From Erysipelotrichaceae bacterium (GTDB taxonomy: Bacteria > Bacillota_I > Bacilli_A > Erysipelotrichales > Erysipelotrichaceae), in contig CAAEVI010000124.1 of NCBI GenBank assembly GCA_900759455.1, positions 1-18,310 of the forward strand: a DNA stretch of 18,310 nt, given 5' to 3'. Position numbers and translations under genes: made by a program. Shown here piece after piece: positions 6,081-14,842 of this stretch. Numbering within the stretch: the stretch's first letter is position 1; every line of letters begins with the position of its first letter. Under the pieces are notes generated by a model. The model had not been told where the DNA came from. It made no database searches and worked only from the letters and a program-made list of their open reading frames with translations.

Positions 6081-7388
6081 CTATTCCTCCATTTCCATGA
6101 CATATGCACTCAGCGGTTCCATGATATGGTTGTCAAACGTAATTTCCTTTCCGCTCAACAGATCAATCCCTCTATGCCCGAATAAATTAGCCGGCACAGG
6201 ATACTCCTTATCCGCCGCATTCACGACTGTCCAGATCCTTTTTCCGTTGAGACTGCGCTCAAATACACACTGTTCGTTTGTGATCAAGACATCATGGAAA
6301 TCTCCCTCTGTCAGAGCCTCATTATTTTTATGAATTTCCGCCAGCTTTGCGATGCGTTCGCTCAACACATTCCAGCAAGGCTGATCAAAGCAGACACGCA
6401 GGGCCGGATCACCGTCTTCCTTGCGCCCTGTTGCGTTCCATTCGCTTCCGTAATACACACACGGGATGCCCGGCATCGTAAACAGGATCGTATAAATCAG
6501 CGGCAGATGTCGCGTATCCTGCAGAATGCTTGCAATACGGGATACGTCATGGTTATCCACAAAGTTAAATAAATGTTTGCCCTTGTACAATGTCCATTGT
6601 TCCGGACCAAACTGCCGTTTCAAAGAGTGCATGATCTCAAACAGATTGTGACTGTTGAAGCTGGAATACAGACCTTTGTAACATTCATAATTGGTTGCGC
6701 TGTCCAGCATTTCCGGATTTACCCAGCGATTGTAATCGCCGTGCAGCAGTTCTCCCAGCAAAAAGAAATCCGGTTTTAAGCGGCGGCAGTGCGCATGCAG
6801 CAGCTGCAGGAAAGAAAGCGGCAGACAGTAGGCAACATCCAGCCGCAGTCCGTCGATATCATAATGTTCCACCCACTCACTGATGCAGTCAAACAAATAG
6901 GAAACCACCTCCGGATTTTCCAGATTCAGTTTCACCAGATCATAGTGACCTTCCCATCCTTCATACCAGAAACCGTCCTGATAATTGGAATCTCCACCAA
7001 AGTTAAGATAAAACCAGCTGCAGTACGGCGAATGCTCACGTTTTTCCCTTACATCTTCAAATGCCCAGAAACCTCGTCCAACATGATTAAACACGCCGTC
7101 CAATACTACTTTGATCCCATTTTCATGCAGTTTTGCGCACAGTGCGCTGAAATCTTCATTTGTTCCCAGTCGGCAATCGATCCTGCGATAGTCTCTTGTA
7201 TTATATCCGTGTGTATCGCTCTCAAACAACGGTGAAAAATAAATAGCATCCACATTCAGTTTTTTGATGTGAGGGATCCATTCCTCGATTTTCCTGATGC
7301 GATGACACAACTGTCCGTCATTTTCAAAAGGGGCATTACAGAAGCCCAGCGGATAGATCTGATAAAACACACTTTTATTTGCCCACAT
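6081..7388 (-). CDS. GH13 family alpha-glucan hydrolase (alpha-amylase/neopullulanase-like), cytosolic
   Basis: A 435-residue (beta/alpha)8 alpha-amylase superfamily enzyme that would cleave alpha-1,4-glucosidic bonds in maltodextrin or related oligosaccharides. All four GH13 motifs are present: DGVFNH (97-102), GLRLDVAY with nucleophile D184, LLGELLHGD with acid/base E213, and FNFVDNHD (274-281) whose last Asp is the transition-state stabiliser. GIPCVYYGSEW (308-318) is the usual segment near the barrel end. A short beta-domain closes the C-terminus. There is no signal peptide or extra carbohydrate-binding module, so it should act on imported sugars. The ATG at 7388 has AAAGGA upstream at about 12 nt. 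No sugar transporter is adjacent. It is transcribed alone, behind a cre-like site. Exact GH13 subfamily and specificity are not resolved. Confidence 0.92.
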   Translation of the reverse strand: MWANKSVFYQIYPLGFCNAPFENDGQLCHRIRKIEEWIPHIKKLNVDAIYFSPLFESDTHGYNTRDYRRIDCRLGTNEDFSALCAKLHENGIKVVLDGVFNHVGRGFWAFEDVREKREHSPYCSWFYLNFGGDSNYQDGFWYEGWEGHYDLVKLNLENPEVVSYLFDCISEWVEHYDIDGLRLDVAYCLPLSFLQLLHAHCRRLKPDFFLLGELLHGDYNRWVNPEMLDSATNYECYKGLYSSFNSHNLFEIMHSLKRQFGPEQWTLYKGKHLFNFVDNHDVSRIASILQDTRHLPLIYTILFTMPGIPCVYYGSEWNATGRKEDGDPALRVCFDQPCWNVLSERIAKLAEIHKNNEALTEGDFHDVLITNEQCVFERSLNGKRIWTVVNAADKEYPVPANLFGHRGIDLLSGKEITFDNHIMEPLSAYVMEMEE

Positions 7389-7422
7389 AAATGAATATCA
7401 TCCTTTCTGTCTCAGTGATTTT

Positions 7423-7460
7423 ATTTTAACAGATAACAAATAAAAATGAAAGCATTTTCA
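7423..7460 (-). promoter_or_regulatory. Promoter of the GH13 gene overlapped by a cre-like palindrome
   Basis: On the - strand the -35-like TTTCAT (7451-7446) and -10 TAAAAT (7428-7423) are 17 nt apart. The palindrome TGAAAGCATTTTCA (7447-7460, + strand reading) covers the -35. It matches the CcpA cre consensus TGWNANCGNTNWCA except for A in place of the central G. A cre over the -35 of a glucan hydrolase fits carbon catabolite repression. The match is by eye. Confidence 0.5.
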
Positions 7461-7485
7461 ATTCTTTGATTTTCGAACAAAGCAC

Positions 7486-7512
7486 AAAAAAAGAACGGTG
7501 TCCCGTTCTTTT
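7486..7512 (-). terminator. Rho-independent terminator of the lactate permease gene
   Basis: On the - strand AAAAGAACGG (7512-7503) pairs with CCGTTCTTTT (7498-7489) across gaca and runs into a T tract. It lies 3 nt after the stop codon. Confidence 0.9.
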
Positions 7513-7515
7513 CCA

Positions 7516-9075
7516 TTAACCTGCAATCTGCAGCATCGTAAATAAATTCAAACCGAAATATGCAATAAATGCCATGATGATCAAATAGCCCAATGCATAC
7601 GGGAAGACTCGTTTCAACAGCTCGCCGTCTTTTCCGCTTTCGTTGACTGCTACCAAACCGATTGCCAGACTCTGCGGTGCCATCATCTTGCCGACCGCAA
7701 CACCGAGACTGTTCAAGGCAACCATCCAGTAAGGGTTTGCGCCGATCGCATTGGCCGCCTGCAGCTGCACATTTCCAAACAAGACAGAAGAGCTTGTTCC
7801 GCTGCCGGTAACAAAAGTACCGAGACCGCCGATCAACGGAGCCGCAATCGGATAGAATACGCCAAGGGTCATGACGAACATATTGGCGATGCTGGCGATC
7901 ATGCCGCTGTATCCCATGATCTTGGCAGTCGCAAGCACGCATAGCATCGTGATCATTGTTTTCGACATTTGGATCAATGTTGCTTTCAGCACATGAGCCA
8001 GACCGCGCAGCGTTGCCCGCTGGATCAGGCCGCCGATAAAGGCAGACAGGAAGATCCATACGCCCGGTGTATTGATCCATGTAAATGTATAAGGAGCCGC
8101 TCCTTCACCGGTATAGATCATCACAGAACTTGCGAACTGATTCAAAAACGCATTGACCGGTGCCACCAGTTTGCTTGTGGACAGCAGGAAGATGAATACC
8201 AGAATAAACGGTGCCCATGCAACCAGTGCATCCTTCACGTGAATGCTTGTTTTATGTTCCACGCTCATCACATATTCCTGCGGCGTCTGTGTTCTTTTTT
8301 CATGGAACATGGCAGCTGCGATCGTAGCCAGCAGAGAACAGATAGAACCGACAACGACCGTCAGCTCACTGCCGACAAAATAAGAAACCAGGATAGCAGG
8401 CAGCACGTAAGACAGTGCAGAAATCAGCGTAATGCCGAATACGCCTTTTAACGCTTTGACTCCTTTTCCGGTGATGATGACCATCAGAAACGGAGACAGC
8501 AGCATCAGCGGAGCGAGCTGCAGCATCTGCGTAAATGCTAGGGTAGCCGAGTCAAGACCGACCAGATTTGCTAGCGTGACCGTCGGGATACCGATCGAAC
8601 CAAACGGTGTCGGTGTCCCGTTTGCCACCAGGCAGACAAGACAGGATAACAGAGGTGAAAAGCCAAGACCTGCCAGCATGCCGGCCGGAATCGCAATGGC
8701 CGTACCAAATCCCGCCATACCTTCCATAAAGCCGCCGAAGCACCAGCCGATCAGCAATACCAGAATACGTTTGTCACTGGATACACTGGTGATCATCTGT
8801 TTGATGACATCCATCTTGCCAGTGTACAGAGAAAGATTATATGTGAATACTGCAGCGATAATTACGAGGATGATCGGCCACAATGCCATCGCAAAGCCTT
8901 CCAGCGCTGCCGTTGCCGTATCGAGCGCCGGCAGTTTCCATACTGCCATTGCCAGTATGCCGGCTACGATCATCGCAACAAAGCTTGCCTTATAACCGGC
9001 CATCTTGAAACCGCACAGTGCGATGATCATCCATAAGATCGGACATAATCCGAGCAGGAACATTAAAAAGTCCAT
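7516..9075 (-). CDS. lldP: L-lactate permease family transporter (LldP/LctP)
   Basis: A 519-residue transporter with about 13 hydrophobic helices, typical of the lactate permease family, which takes up L-lactate (some members D-lactate or glycolate) with protons. Family hallmarks are EGMAGFGTAIAIPAGMLAGL (112-131), NGTPTPFGSIGIP shortly after it, and near the C-terminus GGLGTFVTGSGTSSSVLFG followed by NVQLQAA and KMMAPQSLAIG. The start at 9075 follows AAGGAG at 9 nt and leaves only a short leader after the TATAAT box; the 30 residues in frame upstream are basic and lie across the promoter, so they are rejected. No lactate dehydrogenase or utilisation gene is adjacent. It is monocistronic, with its own promoter and terminator. 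Confidence 0.92.
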   Translation of the reverse strand: MDFLMFLLGLCPILWMIIALCGFKMAGYKASFVAMIVAGILAMAVWKLPALDTATAALEGFAMALWPIILVIIAAVFTYNLSLYTGKMDVIKQMITSVSSDKRILVLLIGWCFGGFMEGMAGFGTAIAIPAGMLAGLGFSPLLSCLVCLVANGTPTPFGSIGIPTVTLANLVGLDSATLAFTQMLQLAPLMLLSPFLMVIITGKGVKALKGVFGITLISALSYVLPAILVSYFVGSELTVVVGSICSLLATIAAAMFHEKRTQTPQEYVMSVEHKTSIHVKDALVAWAPFILVFIFLLSTSKLVAPVNAFLNQFASSVMIYTGEGAAPYTFTWINTPGVWIFLSAFIGGLIQRATLRGLAHVLKATLIQMSKTMITMLCVLATAKIMGYSGMIASIANMFVMTLGVFYPIAAPLIGGLGTFVTGSGTSSSVLFGNVQLQAANAIGANPYWMVALNSLGVAVGKMMAPQSLAIGLVAVNESGKDGELLKRVFPYALGYLIIMAFIAYFGLNLFTMLQIAG

Positions 9076-9100
9076 TCTTTTCCACTCCTTTGCCTGTATT

Positions 9101-9129
9101 ATTATAGAGAATTTAATTTTGAAAGTACA
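9101..9129 (-). promoter_or_regulatory. Promoter of the lactate permease gene
   Basis: A perfect TATAAT (9106-9101, - strand) has TGTACT as a weak -35 (9129-9124) after 17 nt. The predicted transcript begins only about 20 nt before the start codon. The weak -35 leaves room for an activator or other control. Confidence 0.6.
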
Positions 9130-9200
9130 GCAAAATTTATCGATGTTTCTGCGGTTTTTTCCCATTATTTTCTTTTTGCCGGCCTTTATGCGCTTACATT

Positions 9201-9231
9201 AAAAAAAAGCATTCCTCGTGCGAGGAATGCT
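9201..9231 (-). terminator. Rho-independent terminator of polC
   Basis: A perfect 11-bp stem: on the - strand AGCATTCCTCG (9231-9221) pairs with CGAGGAATGCT (9218-9208), followed by a T8 run. It lies 10 nt after the polC stop. Confidence 0.93.
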
Positions 9232-9241
9232 TTCGTTTTCT

Positions 9242-12200
9242 TTAAAACAGCGACAGCTGATTTTCTTCCTGCAGATCAGCCAGCGATCCCAGTGCATCCA
9301 GCTTTTTCAGCAGTGATCCGCTCAGCGAAGTACGCTTCAACAGATCCTCCTTGGACAGGAAAGCGGCTTTTTCGCGTGCCTTGACGATCGACACAGCTAC
9401 GCTTTCGCCCAGACCGTCAATGCTGGTAAACGGCGGGATGATCGCATTTTTATTGTCTTTGTCAATGATAAATTCTTTGGCGGCGGAACGGTTGATGTCA
9501 ATGTTGGAGAAATGATAACCGCGCAGCACCATTTCCAGTGCCAGTTCCAGTGTAGAGAACGTATCCAGATCTTTTTTGCTCGGTTTTACGTTACGGTCAC
9601 TGCTGCGGGAAAGCTCCTGAATCTGTGCCATTCGCTGACGGATGCTGGCCTCGCCCTTGATCATCGTCTCGATATCATAAGCATCACAGCGAATCGAAAA
9701 GAACATGCAGTAGTAAAACAGCGGCATATGCACTTTGAACCAGGCAATGCGGATCGCCATCATGACATAGGCAACCGCATGCGCCTTTGGGAACATATAT
9801 TTGATCTTTTTACATGATTCGATATACCAGTCCTCGACACCGTTGGCCTTCATCTCCACGATCCATTCGTCTTTCAGGCCTTTTCCCTTACGAACAGACT
9901 CCATGATCGTAAAGGCGAGCTTCGGCTTCATTCCTTTATGCAGCAGATAGACCATGATGTCATCACGACATCCGATCACGCTTTTCAGCGTACAGATACC
10001 GGCATCGATCAGATCTTTGGCGTTGCCCAGCCATACATCCGTTCCATGACTCAGGCCGGATATTTTCAAAAGCTCATCAAAAGTCGTCGGCCGTGTCAGT
10101 TCCAGGATACCGCGGACAAACGGTGTACCGTACTCCGGCAGTCCGGCAGCTCCGGTCTTTTCCGTGTTTTTGCTCGTATCAATGTTCAAAGCGTCCACAC
10201 TGGAGAAAATGCTCATCGTCTGCGGGTCATTCATCGGAATCGTACGCACATCGATGCCGCTCATGCGCTCCAGCATTTTCATGGCGGTCGGATCGACATG
10301 ACCCAGGATATCGAATTTCAAAATATTGTCATGGATCTGGTGGAAGTCGAAATGAGTCGTTTTCCAGTCGGCAAACGGATTGTTTGCGGGATACTGGACC
10401 GGTGTGAAGTCATGCACATCCATATCCAGCGGTACCACGACGATCCCGCCGGGATGCTGTCCGGTCGTACGTTTTACACCTTCACAGCACTTTGCAAGAT
10501 CCACACGCTTCGGATTGCGGATCGTCCCTTCGATCCCCATCGCTTCCTCATATCCTTTGATATAACCAAACGCCGTCTGGGTCTGTACCGTTCCTACCGT
10601 CCCGGCACGGAAAACATGTTCGTCACCGAATACTTCTTTGGTATAGGCATGTGCCCGCGGCTGGTATTCTCCGGAAAAGTTCAAGTCGATATCCGGCACC
10701 TTGTCTCCCTCAAAGCCTAAGAATGTCTCAAACGGAATATCCTGTCCGTCACCGCGCATCGTCGTTCCGCATTTCGGACACTTCTTGTCCGGAAGGTCGA
10801 ATCCGTTCAACACGCTGCCGTCGGTATAAAAATGCGAGTACTTGCAGTGCGGACAGACATAGTGAGGCGCCAGCGGATTTACCTCCGTGATTTCGGCCAT
10901 GGTGGCAACGAAACTGGAACCGACCGAACCTCGGCTTCCGACCAGATAACCGTCATCCAGACTTTTTTTCACCAGCAGGTGAGAAATATAGTAAACCACA
11001 TAGTAACCGGCCCCGATGATGGCATCCAGTTCCCGTTTCAAACGCTGTTCCACGATGTCCGGCAGCGGATCACCGTATTTCTTGTAAGCATTGGCATAAC
11101 AGATATCTCGCAGTTTCTGATCAGAACCTTCAATATCCGGCGGATACAGTTTGTCTTTGATCGGGTAGATCATTTCCACCTGATCCGCGATCTTATGTGT
11201 GTTGGTTACGACAAATTCATATGCCCGCTCAGGGATCCATGAAAATTCCGCAAGCATTTCCTGTGTCGTGCGCAGATGCTGATTCGGCGCATGCGACTTA
11301 TGACGCCGTTCCTGATTATAAATATAGAGAGGATGCCGCGCTCCGCCGATGGCCTGCGAATTGATATAGATATCGCGGATTCGTTTCTGATTCGGATGCA
11401 CATAATGTGCGTCACTGGTCGCAACGATTACTTTTCCCAGTTCATCCGCCATCTCGATGATGCCATGCAGGATCTCTATCAAACGATGCTGATCGATGAT
11501 CGAGTTGCGGTCAATCAGATACTGATAGTTAGCCAGCGGCTGCAGCTCGATATAGTCATAAAACCGCATCACTTCGCGAAGGGCATCTTTATCTCTGGTC
11601 TGCGCCATCTCAAATACTTCTCCGTTGGCACAGGCAGAACCGATCAGCAGATTTCCGTTCATCCTTCTTTTTTCGATCTCCATTCGCGGGATCCTCGGTT
11701 CGGCCACGCCCGAGAGTGCCGTTTTCCCGTTAAATGCCAGATATGTCGTATGACTCAGTGTGATCAGCTCAAACAGTTCTTTGAGCCCGGCCTGGTTTTT
11801 TGCCAGTACGACCACATGCTTGGTACGCACTTTCTTAAAGCTTTCCGGATTCTGACGGTCCTGCAGATCGTACAGCGTCTTTACATCACGAAGCTCATTC
11901 AGCATATGCATGAATGTCTGGGCCAGCACATCCGCATCATAATCCGCGCGATGGGCAACTTCCTGATCATATACGATCCCATACGAACGGGCAATGGCTC
12001 CCAATGTATAAGACTTTCGCTCGCTTTGCAAAGATCTTGCCAGATCAAGCGTATCAATCACCGGATTGTGCAGTTCTTTTCTTCCGATGCGACGCAAAGA
12101 AGCATTCAGGAACGAAAAGTCAAAGGAAGCATTATGGGCAACCAGGATGTGATCGCCGATAAAATCAAGGATCTGATCCACACACTCCTCAAAAGGAAGT

Positions 12201-13579
12201 GCATGTTCCACATCCTGCTGGGTAATGCCGGTCAGCTCGGTCGTAAAGGCACTGAGCTCATGCGGCGGCCGCACGAAAAGCTGCAGGCTTTTGATGCAGG
12301 CACGGTTTTTCATGATCTGACCGCCGAATTCGATGATATGGTCATAACGGGCCGACAAACCGGTCGTTTCAAGGTCAAATACACAGTATGTTCCTTCTTC
12401 AAGGACCGTATCATCCGGATTGCATACGATCTGAAGGTCAGGATCCACCATGTTCATTTCCACACCGTACAGCATTTTCATCGGTTTTTCTCTGTTCTTA
12501 TTAATGGCCGCAAGCGTTGACTGCGCTTTAGGAAAAGCCTGAACGACCATATGATCCGTGCAGGCAATGGCATCCATGCCCCATGCATCCGCGGTTTTGA
12601 TGAACTGCGAAATATCGCAGACGCCGTCCATTTCCGAAAAATTCGAATGCACATGCAGCTCGACACGCTTTTCATCCGCCTTGTCTTCCCGCTTCGGCAC
12701 TTCGATCTTATCGATCTGTGAAGGCATGAACACCAGATCGGATAAAAAAGAATCCATGACGGCATTTCCGTATGCTTCCACATAATCGCCTTCGCCGATT
12801 TCCTCCAAGGCGCTTCTGTCCATGGCACCGCGTTCAAAACGTTTCATGACAACGGCATCATCATCATCGCTGATGTACAGTGTCTGCAGGCATTTGCCGT
12901 TTTTGAAAGTGGTGATCTCACTTTGGAAGATATGACCACGGATCTTGATATTGGACATGCCGTCCTGCAGATCGCGAATATCGACAAACACATAATCTTT
13001 GACATCTGTCTTGCGGCGGCGGAACTTTTTCCCCTGGTCGTTGGACACCTGTGTCTGCTGTGGTGCCGGTTTCACGGCCGGTGCATTGCATTTGACTGCC
13101 GGGATGTTTTCCACTCCGTTTTTTACCTCAGTCAGGATTTCCATCCCGATGCCCGCCTGTGACAAATACTCTTTCAATGCCGGCAGCTGCGCATCCAGTT
13201 CATTTTTGACTGCTTCGCTTTGTACCTGATAAACGATCTGCTCATCCACGATGGAAGGCATGATCTCCGTATAAATGCGTGCATGAGCGTGCAGTGAAGC
13301 AAAATGCTGAAGGTAATCAAGAAGATCCATGATCGATGCCTTCGGATCATCCGCCTGAATATGAAGATCCAGTTTGACCTTCAGATAAGTGCGCATCCGG
13401 GAAAGCAGCCGGTGGTATATCGTATACGGAAGCACTTTTTCCACATGAAGCTGTACTTCCAGTTTATTACTTTGGCGATGGTAAACGGGACGCATGGAAA
13501 AAGATCCTGCTGTGATCCAGGACAGGCTTTCTTCATCCAGTTCCAGTTTTTTTGCAAAATCAATCATTTTCAGTTTCAT
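9242..13579 (-). CDS. polC: DNA polymerase III alpha subunit, Gram-positive type (PolC)
   Basis: The 1445-residue replicative DNA polymerase of low-GC Gram-positives, near the usual 1430-1460 length. Order: N-terminal domain (1-160), an OB fold with GKKFRRRKTDVKDYVFVDI leading in (183-201), a PHP domain starting HVHSNFSEMDG (309-319) and interrupted by a DEDDh proofreading exonuclease (FDLETTG 401-407, AHNASFDFSFL 481-491, HRADYDAD 543-550), then PHP resuming (ATSDAHYVHPNQKR, about 720). The polymerase core has GSRGSVGSSFVATMA (881-895), a CPHC/CPKC zinc pair (909-912 and 934-937) and the catalytic PDIDLNFSGEYQ (962-973). A helix-hairpin-helix region is near the C-terminus. The ATG at 13579 follows GAGGG at 6 nt. 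It starts about 35 nt after the terminator of the preceding gene and ends at its own terminator. Confidence 0.97.
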   Translation of the reverse strand: MKLKMIDFAKKLELDEESLSWITAGSFSMRPVYHRQSNKLEVQLHVEKVLPYTIYHRLLSRMRTYLKVKLDLHIQADDPKASIMDLLDYLQHFASLHAHARIYTEIMPSIVDEQIVYQVQSEAVKNELDAQLPALKEYLSQAGIGMEILTEVKNGVENIPAVKCNAPAVKPAPQQTQVSNDQGKKFRRRKTDVKDYVFVDIRDLQDGMSNIKIRGHIFQSEITTFKNGKCLQTLYISDDDDAVVMKRFERGAMDRSALEEIGEGDYVEAYGNAVMDSFLSDLVFMPSQIDKIEVPKREDKADEKRVELHVHSNFSEMDGVCDISQFIKTADAWGMDAIACTDHMVVQAFPKAQSTLAAINKNREKPMKMLYGVEMNMVDPDLQIVCNPDDTVLEEGTYCVFDLETTGLSARYDHIIEFGGQIMKNRACIKSLQLFVRPPHELSAFTTELTGITQQDVEHALPFEECVDQILDFIGDHILVAHNASFDFSFLNASLRRIGRKELHNPVIDTLDLARSLQSERKSYTLGAIARSYGIVYDQEVAHRADYDADVLAQTFMHMLNELRDVKTLYDLQDRQNPESFKKVRTKHVVVLAKNQAGLKELFELITLSHTTYLAFNGKTALSGVAEPRIPRMEIEKRRMNGNLLIGSACANGEVFEMAQTRDKDALREVMRFYDYIELQPLANYQYLIDRNSIIDQHRLIEILHGIIEMADELGKVIVATSDAHYVHPNQKRIRDIYINSQAIGGARHPLYIYNQERRHKSHAPNQHLRTTQEMLAEFSWIPERAYEFVVTNTHKIADQVEMIYPIKDKLYPPDIEGSDQKLRDICYANAYKKYGDPLPDIVEQRLKRELDAIIGAGYYVVYYISHLLVKKSLDDGYLVGSRGSVGSSFVATMAEITEVNPLAPHYVCPHCKYSHFYTDGSVLNGFDLPDKKCPKCGTTMRGDGQDIPFETFLGFEGDKVPDIDLNFSGEYQPRAHAYTKEVFGDEHVFRAGTVGTVQTQTAFGYIKGYEEAMGIEGTIRNPKRVDLAKCCEGVKRTTGQHPGGIVVVPLDMDVHDFTPVQYPANNPFADWKTTHFDFHQIHDNILKFDILGHVDPTAMKMLERMSGIDVRTIPMNDPQTMSIFSSVDALNIDTSKNTEKTGAAGLPEYGTPFVRGILELTRPTTFDELLKISGLSHGTDVWLGNAKDLIDAGICTLKSVIGCRDDIMVYLLHKGMKPKLAFTIMESVRKGKGLKDEWIVEMKANGVEDWYIESCKKIKYMFPKAHAVAYVMMAIRIAWFKVHMPLFYYCMFFSIRCDAYDIETMIKGEASIRQRMAQIQELSRSSDRNVKPSKKDLDTFSTLELALEMVLRGYHFSNIDINRSAAKEFIIDKDNKNAIIPPFTSIDGLGESVAVSIVKAREKAAFLSKEDLLKRTSLSGSLLKKLDALGSLADLQEENQLSLF

Positions 13580-13614
13580 GCATTTCCCTCATTTCGATGA
13601 TGTTGTCTGATTCG

Positions 13615-13648
13615 AAAAACCCTCCTTTTGTCATTTGTACAAAAGGAG
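13615..13648 (-). terminator. Rho-independent terminator between the PLP enzyme gene and polC
   Basis: On the - strand CTCCTTTTGT (13648-13639) pairs with ACAAAAGGAG (13631-13622) across a 7-nt loop and is followed by GG and T5. It lies 14 nt after the stop of the PLP enzyme gene and only about 35 nt before the polC start. Confidence 0.82.
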
Positions 13649-13662
13649 AGCATTCTCTTTCA

Positions 13663-14823
13663 TCAGCGCTTCAGCACTGCCGCGATCCGCTGCAGTGCTT
13701 CCAGCAAAAGCGAAGAAGGGCAGGCAATATTGATGCGCTCAAAGCATTTTCCTTCCTCGCCGAACATTACGCCTTCATTCAAATGCACCCGTGCCTGTTC
13801 CCGCATCCGCTTCTCCAGACGTTTCGCATCCGGTTCATAGGCCGATAGATCCACCCACAGCAGGTAAGTCCCCTCCCGCGGCGTGACCTTTGCCAACGGA
13901 AGCTCTCTGGCAAAGAAGGCTTTGGCCAGCTGTGCATTTTCATCAATTTTATCATTCATCTGCCGGCGCCATTCATCGCTTTCACCGTATGCGGCCATGG
14001 CGGCGCTCAACGCAAAGCAGTTCGGGGCACTGATGCACATCTGATCCACGACCACTTCTTTCCAGCGTTTCTTGTATTCCTCATTATGAATGATGACATG
14101 CGAGCATTCCAGGCCCGCTATATTAAAGGTCTTCGTAGGCGCCACACAGGTAATGATCTGTTCCTTGTACTGCGGACAGACTGTTTCCAGCATATGATGA
14201 ACGATGCCCTTTGAAACAATGTCACAGTGAATCTCGTCACTGATGATCCATTTACCGTAACGCTTTGCAATTGCGCAAAGCTTTTCCAGTTCCTCACCGG
14301 TCCATACTCTTCCGACCGGATTATGCGGCGAACAAAGGACCATGCCCGCAACCGAATCATCTTCCAGTTTTTGTTTCAGATCTTCGTAATCCATGACATA
14401 AGTGCCGTCTTCTCTTCGAATCAATGGATTTGCGATACAGCGGCGGTGATTGGCCTCGATCTGCCGGCGGAAGGGATGATAGACCGGTGTTTGGATCACG
14501 ATCGCATCGCCTTCTTTGCTGAGCAGATGAATCAGAAGCGATACAGCCTGTACGACACCTGCCGAAAAAAACAGATCCTCCGATGCAAAATCCCAGTTAA
14601 AATGACGACGGTAATATGCCCTGACACATGCTTTGTATGCTTCGCTCATGCCGGTGGTATAACCGTAGATCCTTTCGTCAACTCGTTTCTGCAAAGCCCG
14701 GATGACTGCGTCACTGCAGGCAAAATCCATATCTGCCACCCACAGCGGAAGTTCTTCCTTCGCCTTGGCTCCGCACCATTTTTCACTGTCTTCTCCGCGT
14801 TCGATCCGCTCTTCAAAATCCAT
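13663..14823 (-). CDS. patB: MalY/PatB family PLP-dependent aminotransferase / C-S lyase
   Basis: A 386-residue fold-type I PLP enzyme of the MalY/PatB group, which cleaves cystathionine or other cysteine conjugates (beta C-S lyase) or acts as an aminotransferase. Landmarks: PLWVADMDFACS near the N-terminus (26-37), IYGYTTG substrate-loop region (52-58), SPHNPVGRVW (165-174) with the conserved Asn, ISDEIHCD (194-201) with the Asp that binds the PLP ring nitrogen, PLP lysine K231 in APTKTFNIAGL, and ERINIACP near 362-369 carrying the carboxylate-binding Arg. The start at 14823 is set by GGGAGGAAT just upstream; an in-frame extension to 14886 would run into the preceding gene. It begins 19 nt after the carboxypeptidase stop and is closed by a terminator. 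Confidence 0.9.
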   Translation of the reverse strand: MDFEERIERGEDSEKWCGAKAKEELPLWVADMDFACSDAVIRALQKRVDERIYGYTTGMSEAYKACVRAYYRRHFNWDFASEDLFFSAGVVQAVSLLIHLLSKEGDAIVIQTPVYHPFRRQIEANHRRCIANPLIRREDGTYVMDYEDLKQKLEDDSVAGMVLCSPHNPVGRVWTGEELEKLCAIAKRYGKWIISDEIHCDIVSKGIVHHMLETVCPQYKEQIITCVAPTKTFNIAGLECSHVIIHNEEYKKRWKEVVVDQMCISAPNCFALSAAMAAYGESDEWRRQMNDKIDENAQLAKAFFARELPLAKVTPREGTYLLWVDLSAYEPDAKRLEKRMREQARVHLNEGVMFGEEGKCFERINIACPSSLLLEALQRIAAVLKR

Positions 14824-14842
14824 CCGTATTCCTCCCGTCTCT

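Noticed and set aside
9076..9165. N-terminal extension of the lactate permease by 30 residues
   Set aside because: It crosses the TATAAT promoter and is basic rather than membrane-like; the ATG at 9075 has AAGGAG and starts the first helix.
9938..10720. 260-codon open frame on the + strand within polC
   Set aside because: Antisense to the PolC polymerase core; no ribosome binding site, no domain, composition typical of complementary-strand reading.
11276..12520. Long open frame (414 codons) on the + strand within polC
   Set aside because: It is antisense to the well-conserved PolC exonuclease/PHP region, has no recognisable domain and reads as His/Arg/Ile-rich shadow translation.
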